Source: Chitinophaga pollutisoli (lineage in GTDB: Bacteria > Bacteroidota > Bacteroidia > Chitinophagales > Chitinophagaceae). Taken from it: a DNA stretch of 64,000 nt. A program made the position numbers and the translations under genes. The DNA lies in contig NZ_CP149822.1 in assembly GCF_038396755.1 (NCBI RefSeq), positions 682,001 to 746,000 on the forward strand, read 5' to 3'. Positions 47,185 through 56,720 of this stretch are shown in pieces (position 1 is the stretch's first letter; every line of letters starts with the position of its first letter). The notes below the pieces were generated by a model. That model saw only the letters and a list, made by a program, of their open reading frames with translations. It searched no databases and was not told the DNA's origin.

Positions 47185-50100
47185 TTATTCGCTGAATCCG
47201 AACTGATATTCTGCTTTCTTAATGATGTTACGGTTCTGATCCCGTACCAGCACGAGTCTGCGCAATGCGTCGTACTCGAAATACATCATTCTGTTGTTAG
47301 GAGAGCATTCGCAGATCATTCCCACCATTGGCTCCATGCATCGGGTGGTCATTTGCCCGCCCACCGGATAAAGCCGAACTTCATCGAGGAGCCCTGTGCC
47401 TGACAGTACAACCTGCGCAACGCCACTGACCCGATGGGTAAAACACCGCCACGCACCGGCCTGCAATGTCATTTGCGCGCTCCCCTGCGTGCCGGCGACA
47501 GCAAAAGCAGAAGCGTTTTTCGTCCAATAAGTAAGTACATATTCCGCACCGGTGTTCAGGCCAGATTTGGTAAGGTTGCCGGAAGAAAGCTGGTAACATG
47601 CATTGCCGGTCAGCCCTTCGGTAGTGATCCGGGCAGTCGCCCCTACCGTCCAAAGGCCATTGCCGTCTTCCTCAAAAGAGGTATAGGCACAACTTCCACT
47701 GTCTGCCCCCCATATCTCCGCAATTGGATACATCGACTTATATCCCCATATCACCGTTTTTTTGAGATTGTGCTTTTCCTGCATTTCTATGATGTTACCG
47801 TAAGTGTCATACTTGTCATAGCTCAACCGTTCTTCATAGTTGGGGTCTTTTACCAGCACGCCACTTCCGTTGATCGTGCTACTTATAAATGAACTCAGGG
47901 TAATGGGAGCAGCCAGTCGCAACCCATATACTTTTGCAGGCAGTGGCATATCCGATCGGTAGGTAGTAAGCGTTGCGCCGACGACGTAATCTACCCCACC
48001 AACTTTTTTAATACGGACGACCTCTATGGGCACGAATAAATTTGTATCGGCCACCTTTCGGATACCCAGTGCATCGCCGGCAGTCGCAAGTCCACGGTTG
48101 GGATAGTCTTTTGCAAAAACCACCTGATCCCGTATACTTTGCCCTTCGCTATCAAATTCCTCCACAAGTGTTTGTTGATAATGACTGCTAGAAGTATATC
48201 CCAAATTCTTCACGTTGGTAATCGTATCATTGGTAAAGAGCCTGGTCGTACTAGAATTCTGATAGAACTGCACAGTAGCAATTGGAACCGAATTCATGCG
48301 ATAGGATGTAACGCCGTTCGGCCCGTAGATAGTAGCATTACAGACATTGGAATATCCTACGCGCAAGCCCGGCATATAGCCTTCCCCTCCAGCAGTAACA
48401 TATGTATTGGTATCCAACTGAACCAGGTCATATCCGGAAACAGTCTTTTTGTATGTCCGCTTACTCAGTAGATTCCCGGCCTCCCAGGAAGCATAGAATG
48501 GCATCACCTGCGGTTGTACCATCTCACCGCCTTTTGTGTCGCTACTTAGCATATAACTATAATCGATTTTCCCTCCCCTTCCACTTGAATCATAGAGTTC
48601 AGTTACTTTTCCATATTCTATTGTTGCACCCACAAAAGGCGCAACGCTTTCAGATGCGATAGTATATTCTGTACCACAGGGAAGACAGTTAAACTGATCA
48701 TATAGCCAGCGATATACCGAGGTAATATAGTAGGGTACATTGCGCAGCCTGACATTCTGCAGGCTGTCATGGTAGATGTATTCCTTTATAATAGGCGGAT
48801 TGACTGATGATGAATCGCGGCTTACCACCTTCTTGATCCGAAGGCCAGGTAACTCAAACGGTGGCTTTAACGCGGAGGTATCCATATAAGTATATGTCAA
48901 GGAAAAAAAGCAGTACAAATCAGTCATAGGACTAGCATAAGTATCCTTTCCAGTGTTGCAGCTCCAGTTATACGTTCCGGCAGGCAAGGTTACAGGGCGG
49001 GTCGCAGTGCTTACGGGAGGTAAGGAAGCTACGCTATTAAGCGCTGATTCAAGAGCACTTACTCCTGCGGATGGGCCTGTAAAATCGATATCGGAGTCCC
49101 ATACATAACCGGGATCCAGTTGTCTGTAAAAATTAAAGTCAAGTAAGGTTGTTGAATCCAGTGTAAATGACCCGGACCATGTTCCGGCATTCCTGCTATC
49201 TCCGTTGGCAACCGAGGCTGTCACAACAGGAAAAGTATTGGTTGGCCAAAGTAGAAACGGAGATAAGTTGTCGATGGAACTTTTATATTTAACCCTCAGC
49301 TGATTAGGCTCATATTCAAATGAGGTAGAGCCTCCTGTTGGATACCTGATTTCAGAAAGTACACCCTCTTTACTAAAAGCAGCATTACTTGTCCTGTTGG
49401 CACTGCCCTGCGGAAAAAGCTCTAATGATGCCCAATTAGCATTCGGAAGCGCTGTGCCGTTGGACGCCCCATTGTAATATCCCCAATGATCAACAGAAGA
49501 TGTAAAAAAGTCAACATTACCTCCAGGGAAATATTTGAAATCCCATCTGCGACCAGCTGTTGCTCCAACCTGTTCCTGTACAGCATCGAGCTTCAGTTTT
49601 GCATTGTAGCTTTGGACGAAGTTGAATTGGCTCACAATTTTTCCGCTATTATTAACGACTTTGAATCCGGCCAATGCAGGAATACCACTGGTATTAAAAA
49701 TACCCATATCCGCACGATTCCCTGCTGTCTTTATGAATTTTACATATCCTTCATCGAATACAATCGAATCCAATAACAATACGGATTGATCAATGTGAGT
49801 GCTGCCGTAAGCAAAATCGTTACTCATACAGTCATACGGCAAATGTGATGAAGGCATATACTTTTTTACCACATTAGTGGTGTTATAGTTGTAGGAGTAG
49901 AGATTATAAGTGTAACGAATTAACCTACCTCGGTTAGTGATAATTCGGGTGAGCATATATGTTATCCCAGCACCATACTGCCGCATATCTATGTCTGAAT
50001 TATCTGAAGTTGACCCACCTTCCGCTATTTCAAAAAAACTGATTTCCTTCAATATCGAGCACCTTAAATCCTCCAGTGATCATTGAGATTTTTAAATCGG

Positions 50101-50641
50101 ATTTAGGGCTGAGCACCACCCGTTTCAAAGTATCGAAGTAAAAGGACTGATGTGTTCCCATCAGTGACAGATTGAACCGGTCAAACTCCATTTCCTTCGT
50201 CTGGTCCATCACCTCTTCAAACAGGTAGAATTGTTGGGTAGCATCCAGCAATCCACGGCGGTAATTGCTGATTTGGGGCCAGTTTGTAATGACGCCCCCG
50301 GCAGAAAAATCGTTTAGCCCTCTTTCCTGCCAGGAGATGCTTCCTCCCACCATTAGACTCCAGCCATACCCAATCCAGGAAGCAATTTCTTTAGGCTGAA
50401 ACCCATTACATTGATAAGAAAGGTCAATTTTTAAAGGTAGTCCACCAATATCAGTAGCAAAAAGTGGTATATTAATTTGTGGTTGCCCCGTACTTGGCGA
50501 CACTGGAATATCGCCGTACTTATCAAAAGCGGCCACATTTGGGGACTTTGGTGATAGTTGGGGCAATGAAAAGTTTTGAGCACCCGCCGGCAGCACCCCG
50601 ACCAGCGTCAGTGCTACAATAAGCAGTAGATTTCGGTTCAT
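47185..50641 (-). CDS. RHS-partner exported protein (frameshifted)
   Basis: Two frames form one protein of about 1150 residues if one base is removed from the A7 run at 50032-50038 (join: EGNQFFEIAEGGSTSD). It has a signal peptide (MNRNLLLIVALTLVGVLPAGAQ). The next part is of the kind seen in Bacteroidota RHS companions: PNVAAFDKYGDIPVSPSTGQ, then SYQCNGFQPKEIASWIGYGW. The C-terminal end has a YD-type closing DALRRLVLVRDQNRNIIKKA and a lectin-like or galactose-binding-like segment near residue 1050. It lies 33 bp upstream of the RHS toxin gene and is probably secreted with it. Confidence 0.8.
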
Positions 50642-50659
50642 AAAATATGTAAAGGAGAT

Positions 50660-52051
50660 TTAAAAACTGTATCCAATCCTAAATTTTAGCGCCTGCCGAC
50701 CCTGACGGGCCGCCATCGCATCCCATAACAATTGAACTTTCGCCCGTTTTGAAATTTTACTTTTAAGCGGCACAATACTTGTCAGTCCCATCAGTGCACT
50801 TTTTGTCCAATCGCTAATATCCATTTCAGGAATTAACGCCGATGATATCGGTTGATAATTATATTCAAACCCACCGGTCAAGAAAAATGTACGCCATGCC
50901 TTCACGTCGACAAAGGAACGTAATCCCATACCCTGGCTACTTAAACGAATCCTACGCCAACTTTCCCCCCAGCCCATTTTATAGCTGAGACCTATACCAA
51001 CCACGCTTTTCTCATTTAATTTATATCCGACGGATACTCCAAGGTCTGAAGTAGCCGGTAGACTGCTTTTTGATGGGAGGCTCTGAAAGTCACTTCCATA
51101 TTCTAATCGCTGAAGAAATGTCTTGGTTCGGGTGGTGCTCGGTTTAAATGTTACGGCTTCCATGTCCTCATCAGATAAGCCGCCAACTTTATTAACCTTC
51201 TCCTGAATGTTTTTAAGTTCCGTATACCCGGAATTAATGCTTTGACTTAGGATATCTGGCCCACGTGGCCCCGCCATAGCAGTTCTCTGCTGAAGCAATT
51301 CAAAGACATCTGATCTGGTCTGCAGTCCGGCTGCTACGGACGACACTTGTTCACCACCAGGTAATTGAAATAAACTCGCTAATTGAGAGTGTTTTCGAAA
51401 AAATTCCTGAAATATGGGAAACTGTTTGGCACGATGAAGTAGATCGACAGCTGAGCGCCCTGGATTCTCCAATTCCGTGCGTATAGATTCCGCACGGCTT
51501 CGCCATTTTGAAAGCATATCTCTTAATTGTTTTGCTTCCCTCAACATACCATTGGACAGCAAAAACGATTGATATGCGTCCTTCTGCTGTTTAACCCAAT
51601 TCAAAACGATCGTAGCCTGAACAAGTTCTTGATTTCTGAGTTGTAAATGTTTCAGAACGACTGAAAGGGCGTCCTGTTGTGAGGGAGATATTATAATAGA
51701 TCCAGATTGGGCCAGCTTATTCAGAATTTGAAGCGAATCCAACTTACCAATATACTGCGCGGCGTCAAAACCTTTCAAATTCCGCAAAACGCTATTCAGG
51801 CTGTCAGTGGTGGAAATATTTATCCTGGTCCAGGTTGAATTATGAAGGGAGTCATTTTGGGCAAGTCTCTTCTTACAGCGCAGCTTGATCCGTGCAACTG
51901 CTCGCTCAATCTGGCGAACAGACTTTGCAAAATCGCCATCTCCTACAAGATGCGTCCGTTCTATGGCAGGCCCGTTAGTTTGATCCTGTGCATTTGCAAA
52001 TGGGCTAGAAATTAATAACAGCAGGCTAAGCACACATATCAGTGCTTTCAT
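50660..52051 (-). CDS. Exported outer-membrane beta-barrel protein
   Basis: A 463-residue protein with signal peptide MKALICVLSLLLLISSPFANA (ATG at 52051 chosen over 52057). Residues 30-290 are helical with coiled-coil stretches, such as LRNQELVQATIVLNWVKQQK. The last 130 residues read as alternating hydrophobic strands: LGVSVGYKLNEKSVVGIGLS, then FFLTGGFEYNYQPIS, and end in KFRIGYSF. A terminal aromatic residue is typical of outer-membrane barrels. It starts the operon with the two RHS genes and could be their export or surface partner. I know no family name. Confidence 0.75.
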   Translation of the reverse strand: MKALICVLSLLLLISSPFANAQDQTNGPAIERTHLVGDGDFAKSVRQIERAVARIKLRCKKRLAQNDSLHNSTWTRINISTTDSLNSVLRNLKGFDAAQYIGKLDSLQILNKLAQSGSIIISPSQQDALSVVLKHLQLRNQELVQATIVLNWVKQQKDAYQSFLLSNGMLREAKQLRDMLSKWRSRAESIRTELENPGRSAVDLLHRAKQFPIFQEFFRKHSQLASLFQLPGGEQVSSVAAGLQTRSDVFELLQQRTAMAGPRGPDILSQSINSGYTELKNIQEKVNKVGGLSDEDMEAVTFKPSTTRTKTFLQRLEYGSDFQSLPSKSSLPATSDLGVSVGYKLNEKSVVGIGLSYKMGWGESWRRIRLSSQGMGLRSFVDVKAWRTFFLTGGFEYNYQPISSALIPEMDISDWTKSALMGLTSIVPLKSKISKRAKVQLLWDAMAARQGRQALKFRIGYSF

Positions 52052-52218
52052 AAGCAATCGGTTAAAGGTGATGTATGCTGTTGGTTGGAGATGCGAATTA
52101 ACGTTAGTTCTTCGACACCCTTTAACCGTAAAGGTTTTAAACTAACCGAAATTGGGATAAAACATATTTATTACGCATAAACCGGTAAAACTGGCCTTCA
52201 GGTAAATCAATCCGATGG

Positions 52219-52626
52219 TCAATACCTCAACTCTTTGAGCGTCCAAGCAAACTTTGCTGGAATAGCCCTATCGTTGAAATAAGGTTTCAAATCAAATGAG
52301 TACTCACACAACATCTCCTGGCTGAGTGGGATATCAGCGGAAATTCGGTTTAGTGCAATTCGTGCTATATGCGCTATTTTTTCCCGGTACCAAGGCTGCT
52401 CATATAATTTATCACCCAGAATTCTTTTATCACTTTCCAGATAAACAAAATTGAAAACTTGACGATTAATACCAGCGGGGTACAGCGAATCTCCAGTTGA
52501 AAAATTTAAAAAATTACTGACAATGCGAGTTGGTAATGGCTCTTCTCGTGTAAATATCACTGAAAGCGGCTCTGTTTTAGTGCAAGAAAGGAACAATGAT
52601 AATCCCAGTAAGTGGATGATCTTCAT
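52219..52626 (-). CDS. Small lipoprotein
   Basis: A 135-residue lipoprotein with signal MKIIHLLGLSLFLSCTKTE. The mature part is mixed alpha/beta with FNFVYLESDKRILGDKLYEQ and LCEYSFDLKPYFNDRAIPAK. I recognise no family. It is 168 bp upstream of the barrel gene on the same strand and could be a separate transcript. Confidence 0.7.
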   Translation of the reverse strand: MKIIHLLGLSLFLSCTKTEPLSVIFTREEPLPTRIVSNFLNFSTGDSLYPAGINRQVFNFVYLESDKRILGDKLYEQPWYREKIAHIARIALNRISADIPLSQEMLCEYSFDLKPYFNDRAIPAKFAWTLKELRY

Positions 52627-52963
52627 AATGATAGGTTTAATGGAATGCCTTGTAAATTCAAAGTATGGCCAGCATAGGTTGCTACCAAATATACGGCTAT
52701 TCCCTTTTATCTGGATTTTCAGTTCTCAACTCTCAAAGAGCGAGTTTACCGAACTTTCGTATTGCAGCTAAATCAAAACATGATATTTTGAAATCGCTTC
52801 CCATTGCCCTCATTAGAAAACAATATTGACCTTAAAATTAAATTCAAGGAGAAATACCGAAGGTACAACTTGCATGGGCTGGACATTTATTGTAACTATA
52901 CATATTAATCCGTTCCCTTCAAATACGCTTAACAAAGAAAATCAAAAAATAACCTTATCAGCA
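52627..52963. other. Divergent intergenic region
   Basis: About 340 bp between divergent genes. It has AT-rich stretches (TATTTTGAAATCG near 52785 comes close to a -7 element but lacks one T). No gene, hairpin or repeat is convincing. Confidence 0.35.
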
Positions 52964-53446
52964 ATGAACGGAAATCCCACACCACAACCCACTCGCAGAA
53001 AAATGCTTACGATGCTCCTATTCATTATGACCCCGATAAATATTTTCTGCATCTTGTATACTGGGTTCAATATTTTCAGTCCAACTTTACCAATACAGGA
53101 TCTCATTGGAGCACAAAAGGGATATTATAAACCAGAAGAAATAATAAAGGTGGAACAGGAAGCGATAAACTTCCCAAAAACCAATACAGTTTTATCCTAT
53201 TTCAAAGTTGATACCGTATTTGCTGGATTAGAAAACAAGGAATACTATGCCTCAACTATCAGACTGGGCAATATACACCCATCTCAACCCATAGTAGTAA
53301 CCGTAATCTACAAACGATCTTTCCTGGATTTCGATCCTCTTGTTGCGTCGTTTGAAGTACCACCTAACGCATGGACAATGGGCTGGACACCCAAACATCG
53401 GATTTTCGACTTCAGCTCAACTAGACTAATCCCCCGCTGGAAATGA
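52964..53446 (+). CDS. Small single-pass membrane protein
   Basis: A 160-residue protein with one N-terminal membrane helix (RKMLTMLLFIMTPINIFCILYT, about 14-35) and an extracytoplasmic domain. That domain contains VLSYFKVDTVFAGLENKEYY and PIVVTVIYKRSFLDFDPLVA. I place the start at MNGNPTPQPTRRK (52964). Upstream in-frame codons reach 52826 but show no protein character. It converges on the acetyltransferase gene with a 13-bp gap. The function is unknown. Confidence 0.65.
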   Translation: MNGNPTPQPTRRKMLTMLLFIMTPINIFCILYTGFNIFSPTLPIQDLIGAQKGYYKPEEIIKVEQEAINFPKTNTVLSYFKVDTVFAGLENKEYYASTIRLGNIHPSQPIVVTVIYKRSFLDFDPLVASFEVPPNAWTMGWTPKHRIFDFSSTRLIPRWK

Positions 53447-53459
53447 AATACAACTGCCG

Positions 53460-54053
53460 CTACTTTTCGGGCAGTGACGGAAAAACATACAATTCGACCT
53501 CTTCATCTGGAAGCGTTTGCTCAACAAGATCAAATCCCGAGCTCATCAATATTGCTGATCCAAGTAAATTTGAAGATAGTATCGTCGTCCACACACGAGG
53601 AACCCCTTCTTTTTTCCACCAATCGCATAGTGCACGTATTGCTTGCTTTTGCAAAGCAACTAACGTAACCTCCGGATCAAAGTGTATTACCATGCAGTAA
53701 TCACCTTTTTGTACCATCGGGCTCAGCAACGAAATATCAGACAACCACTCCTCAACTATATCAACCTGCATAATGGGCCGCTCATCACAGAACAACATAA
53801 AGGCTTGTCCCTCCTCACCTTTAGCCAGACAAGACAAATGTTCGGATAATGCCTTAACGAGGCTAGAAAAATCAGCGACTGGCCCCCAGAACGCACGTTT
53901 CCATTTTACTACTTCAGAAATATCTGAGGGAATAAAAACTCTTTTGCAGTAAAACTGCCTTCCTTCAATGGTCCTTCGCCAAAGGGGCTCCTGGACTTCA
54001 AAGGCATTATAGGATGAAGTAAGTGCCAACATGATGCAATTATTCCAATTCAT
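53460..54053 (-). CDS. GNAT-type acetyltransferase
   Basis: A 197-residue protein that fits the acetyltransferase family related to siderophore and aminoglycoside acetylases (Acetyltransf_8 like). It has MLFCDERPIMQVDIVEEWLS, where an acyl-CoA-binding strand is expected. GDYCMVIHFDPEVTLVALQK follows, then ILSSNLLGSAILMSSGFDLV, the usual C-terminal GNAT signature. There is no signal peptide. No siderophore genes are nearby, so the substrate is unknown. Confidence 0.65.
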   Translation of the reverse strand: MNWNNCIMLALTSSYNAFEVQEPLWRRTIEGRQFYCKRVFIPSDISEVVKWKRAFWGPVADFSSLVKALSEHLSCLAKGEEGQAFMLFCDERPIMQVDIVEEWLSDISLLSPMVQKGDYCMVIHFDPEVTLVALQKQAIRALCDWWKKEGVPRVWTTILSSNLLGSAILMSSGFDLVEQTLPDEEVELYVFPSLPEK

Positions 54054-54391
54054 GACGCGATAAGGTTTATCGCTACCGGAAAAACCCGTACATGGTCATA
54101 CCTTCCAAAAAAGGAGACCATAAATAACCAGAGCATTAATTTGGGGAATGGGATTGAAAAGAAATAATGCAGTAATATCGGAATTCCTGTAGAAATTAAG
54201 GTCGATTACGTTGAAGTTCCTATGGCGTATTTACCACCTTTATTCAACTAATACATGTTTTCCATGGTATAGTAATACAGGTTTCCATGTATCACACAAC
54301 CCCATAACTCCCACTCTGCTGCCAGAAAAATGGTAGTTTTATTAACATTAAACCTTATCTGATCTTCCTGGCGTCCTGCCAAACCCTCACT
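54054..54391. other. Divergent intergenic region before AraC gene
   Basis: About 340 bp between the acetyltransferase and the AraC gene. From about 54315 a plus-strand frame is open into the AraC gene and reads NGSFINIKPYLIFLASCQT without an ATG. It may be the remnant of a longer N-terminus. Nothing else is identifiable. Confidence 0.35.
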
Positions 54392-54763
54392 ATGGGAGAT
54401 CATCACCCTTTTATTGCACTTATGGTGATGAATGAACATGACAGAATGCAAATCCTGAACGTGATTGAGAAAATGCGCCGAAATCTCCAATATGATCATC
54501 CACTAGAAGATCTAGCAGGATATTCCGGCATGAGTGTTCGCCGGTTCACTGCATCCTTTCGTATGGTGACCGGATTCGCAGTACAACAATACCTAATCTA
54601 CATGCGAATGACAAACGCAGCAGAACTCCTCACAAATACCAATTTGCCAATTACTACAATTGCTAAGAAAACTGGATACAGTAATAAAAGCGCTTTCAGC
54701 AGAAAATTTAAATCAATTATTGGCATGAAACCAATGGATTATAGAAGACTGAATAAGGGTTAA
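54392..54763 (+). CDS. AraC-type HTH protein, short
   Basis: A 123-residue protein that is almost only the AraC DNA-binding domain. It has LEDLAGYSGMSVRRFTASFR for the first helix-turn-helix and ITTIAKKTGYSNKSAFSRKF for the second. It ends KSIIGMKPMDYRRLNKG, the expected complete C-terminus. No effector-binding domain is present, unlike the AraC protein at 25744-26655. Starts at 54425 or 54431 are also possible. It could be a truncated regulator or a natural single-domain one. Confidence 0.8.
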   Translation: MGDHHPFIALMVMNEHDRMQILNVIEKMRRNLQYDHPLEDLAGYSGMSVRRFTASFRMVTGFAVQQYLIYMRMTNAAELLTNTNLPITTIAKKTGYSNKSAFSRKFKSIIGMKPMDYRRLNKG

Positions 54764-55056
54764 TCTGTAGCAAAAAAAGATTTGCCGGATCAGCACACTA
54801 TGTCGCGGTAATTTGCATTAAGAAAAAGATACGCACTTCGACAAAATGAAAATGGATGATATCCCTCTCATCATCCCACGGCGCAGACAAAGAAATTACA
54901 GAATACTGCCCAAAAATAAATTTCAAAGGCTAGTCACAGGCATTATTATGCATAGGCATTCCTGTGCAATAGATCCAGGGAGGAATTCCAACCTAAAAAG
55001 CATATCTGGTTACAGATCATATAGGAATGGTTGAGGTCCAATTAGTCTTTTTCCTG

Positions 55057-55083
55057 CGTCCCGTTCCAGAACGGTCTGGGACG
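55057..55083 (+). repeat. Hairpin upstream of thioredoxin-like lipoprotein gene
   Basis: CCGTTC (55061-55066) pairs with GAACGG (55069-55074), and outer CGTCCC (55057-55062) can pair with GGGACG (55078-55083). The two stems share bases, so only one can form fully. It lies 30 bp before the start codon and could affect translation or end an upstream transcript. The gap from 54764 to here has no credible gene. Confidence 0.4.
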
Positions 55084-55113
55084 GATGCAGGTACTTTCAA
55101 AACCTTGTCTGTT

Positions 55114-55611
55114 ATGAAACAATTCTTCTGCTTGATTTTGCTCGCGTATTTAACAGTGTTATGCGCATGCAAGAATGAAAAAAGGGATACAATTCCAAAA
55201 GTAAAACAGCTTCCTACTTTTGAAGCGCTAGAACTTGATAGTGTAACCATATACTCTACTGAACACTTAGGAATAGATTCTCCTACCATTATAATTTACT
55301 TCGATCCGGACTGCCACACATGCCAGGACGAAACTAAGATGATTACGAAATACATAGATGATTTGAAGCACACACAGATTCTAATGCTCAGTATTGCCGG
55401 AACAACTGACACGAAAAAATTTGTAACCGAATACGATCTCCAATATTACAAAAACATAAAAGTAGTAAAGGACAAAAACTTTTCGCTCTACAATGTATTC
55501 AAACTTCAAGAAGTACCCTCTGCTGTTCTCTATACTAAAAACAAACAGCTTGCTAAGATATTTCAAAGAGCACCTACTCATAATGAAATTGTTGAAATAT
55601 TAAAACTGTAA
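55114..55611 (+). CDS. Thioredoxin-like lipoprotein
   Basis: A 165-residue lipoprotein: signal MKQFFCLILLAYLTVLCACK, then a thioredoxin-like fold. The redox motif is FDPDCHTCQDE (CHTC) near residue 70. The cis-proline region is in QEVPSAVLYTKNK near 135. The last helix reads APTHNEIVEILKL. Longer in-frame codons upstream (55027) are not used because the signal peptide fits 55114. Proteins like this in Bacteroidota often lie beside small cysteine-containing secreted proteins, as here. Confidence 0.82.
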   Translation: MKQFFCLILLAYLTVLCACKNEKRDTIPKVKQLPTFEALELDSVTIYSTEHLGIDSPTIIIYFDPDCHTCQDETKMITKYIDDLKHTQILMLSIAGTTDTKKFVTEYDLQYYKNIKVVKDKNFSLYNVFKLQEVPSAVLYTKNKQLAKIFQRAPTHNEIVEILKL

Positions 55612-55650
55612 TAATCTCTAAATTTTCATTCACACCTAAACTACTTTTTT

Positions 55651-55956
55651 ATGAGAAAATCAATAGTATTTACTCTGGCTGGAGTGTTAATATTTACGTG
55701 TGGAATTTTCGGAAGGGAACTCTTTTTTGGACATAAACATTTTCATCCATTTGCCCAGGCTAACGAAATGTACGGAAAAAGCCCATCTACTGGAATTTGC
55801 AAACGACTCATTGTTTGTTCGAACTGCATGGCACTTGAGTTTCAAAAAGGAATATCGGGCGGGCAGGCCAATGTTATAGATGTGACAGGTAACACGTATA
55901 CCTTATGGGAAGATGCCACCTGCTCCACCACCCAAGTAAAAATGGCCGCTTACTGA
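55651..55956 (+). CDS. Small exported cysteine-containing protein, paralogue 1
   Basis: A 101-residue protein with an N-terminal hydrophobic signal-like helix (MRKSIVFTLAGVLIFTCGIF). The mature domain is shared with the two genes that follow: SPSTGICKRLIVCSN, FQKGISGGQANVIDVTGNTY and LWEDATCSTTQV. Two conserved cysteines probably form a disulfide. It carries an extra His/Phe-rich insert (HKHFHPFAQA). The function is unknown. Confidence 0.7.
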   Translation: MRKSIVFTLAGVLIFTCGIFGRELFFGHKHFHPFAQANEMYGKSPSTGICKRLIVCSNCMALEFQKGISGGQANVIDVTGNTYTLWEDATCSTTQVKMAAY

Positions 55957-56107
55957 ACCTATTGGATTGAGCCCATTTTGATTGAGGTGTATTGATAATG
56001 CAGAAAACCAAACATATCATTCAGATTATCCTTAAACATTTCAATTACTTTATAGGGATATGCCGAAACCCTTTAATAGTAGGCAAAAACAATTAAACTT
56101 TAGTTTT

Positions 56108-56386
56108 ATGAAAAAAATGATCATGAGCTTCCTCGTTGGAGCAGCAGTTGTTGGAACAGCATTCGCAGCTGACAGCTATTTCGCACAAGCAAACCAATTC
56201 TATGCAAAAAGCCCTTCCACTGGCATTTGTAAAAGAATTGTTTTAGCAAACAGTGTACTGGCAACAGAAGTCCAAAAAGGCATCGCAGGAGCTCAAGCCA
56301 CATTAACTGATGTTACTGGTGACGTATATACAATCTGGGAAGACGCAGCTTGCAACACAACTCAAGTTCAACTTGTGGCATTCTAA
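56108..56386 (+). CDS. Small exported cysteine-containing protein, paralogue 2
   Basis: A 92-residue paralogue. It has a clean signal peptide (MKKMIMSFLVGAAVVGTAFA), then SPSTGICKRIVLANSVL, VQKGIAGAQATLTDVTGDVY and IWEDAACNTTQV. I start it at 56108, not 56060, to match the signal peptide. It is followed by a perfect 10-bp hairpin at 56396-56420. Confidence 0.75.
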   Translation: MKKMIMSFLVGAAVVGTAFAADSYFAQANQFYAKSPSTGICKRIVLANSVLATEVQKGIAGAQATLTDVTGDVYTIWEDAACNTTQVQLVAF

Positions 56387-56395
56387 CAAAAAATA

Positions 56396-56420
56396 TTTCA
56401 GGGGCATGTAGCCCCTGAAA
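56396..56420 (+). terminator. Hairpin between paralogues 2 and 3
   Basis: TTTCAGGGGC (56396-56405) pairs perfectly with GCCCCTGAAA (56411-56420) around ATGTA. No T tract follows (TTCATTAAAT), so it may be a weak terminator or RNA-stabilising structure that sets different levels for the paralogues. Confidence 0.55.
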
Positions 56421-56438
56421 TTCATTAAATATAATCTA

Positions 56439-56720
56439 ATGAAATTAATTATTAAATTGACAATTGCAATAATTCCCTGTATTGTTGTCACTGCAAGCAT
56501 CAGAACAACAAAACTTGTTCAGGCCACAGAAATTTATGCGCTCAATACATCAAGCGGTATCTGCTGTCGCATAATTCTTTCTTCAAACGTACTTTCACCG
56601 AATTTCCAAAAAGGTGTTCTGGGTGCACAAGCTACATTAACTTCCGTATCCGGAGACATATTAACACTCTGGGAAGATCCATATTGCAGCTTGATTCCTA
56701 TAAGATTTATACCTTGCTAA
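56439..56720 (+). CDS. Small exported cysteine-containing protein, paralogue 3
   Basis: A 93-residue paralogue, more diverged: signal-like MKLIIKLTIAIIPCIVVTAS, then NTSSGICCRIILSSNVL, FQKGVLGAQATLTSVSGDIL and LWEDPYCSLIP. It has an extra cysteine beside the first conserved one (GICCRI). Its last codon overlaps the end of the convergent SusD gene by 4 bp. Confidence 0.7.
   Translation: MKLIIKLTIAIIPCIVVTASIRTTKLVQATEIYALNTSSGICCRIILSSNVLSPNFQKGVLGAQATLTSVSGDILTLWEDPYCSLIPIRFIPC

Noticed and set aside
54248..54499. 83-codon minus-strand frame over the AraC start
   Set aside because: It overlaps a clear AraC gene and has no family resemblance or promoter.
54846..55034. 62-codon plus-strand frame between AraC and the redox lipoprotein
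   Set aside because: Basic, low-similarity sequence without signal peptide or neighbours that would support it.
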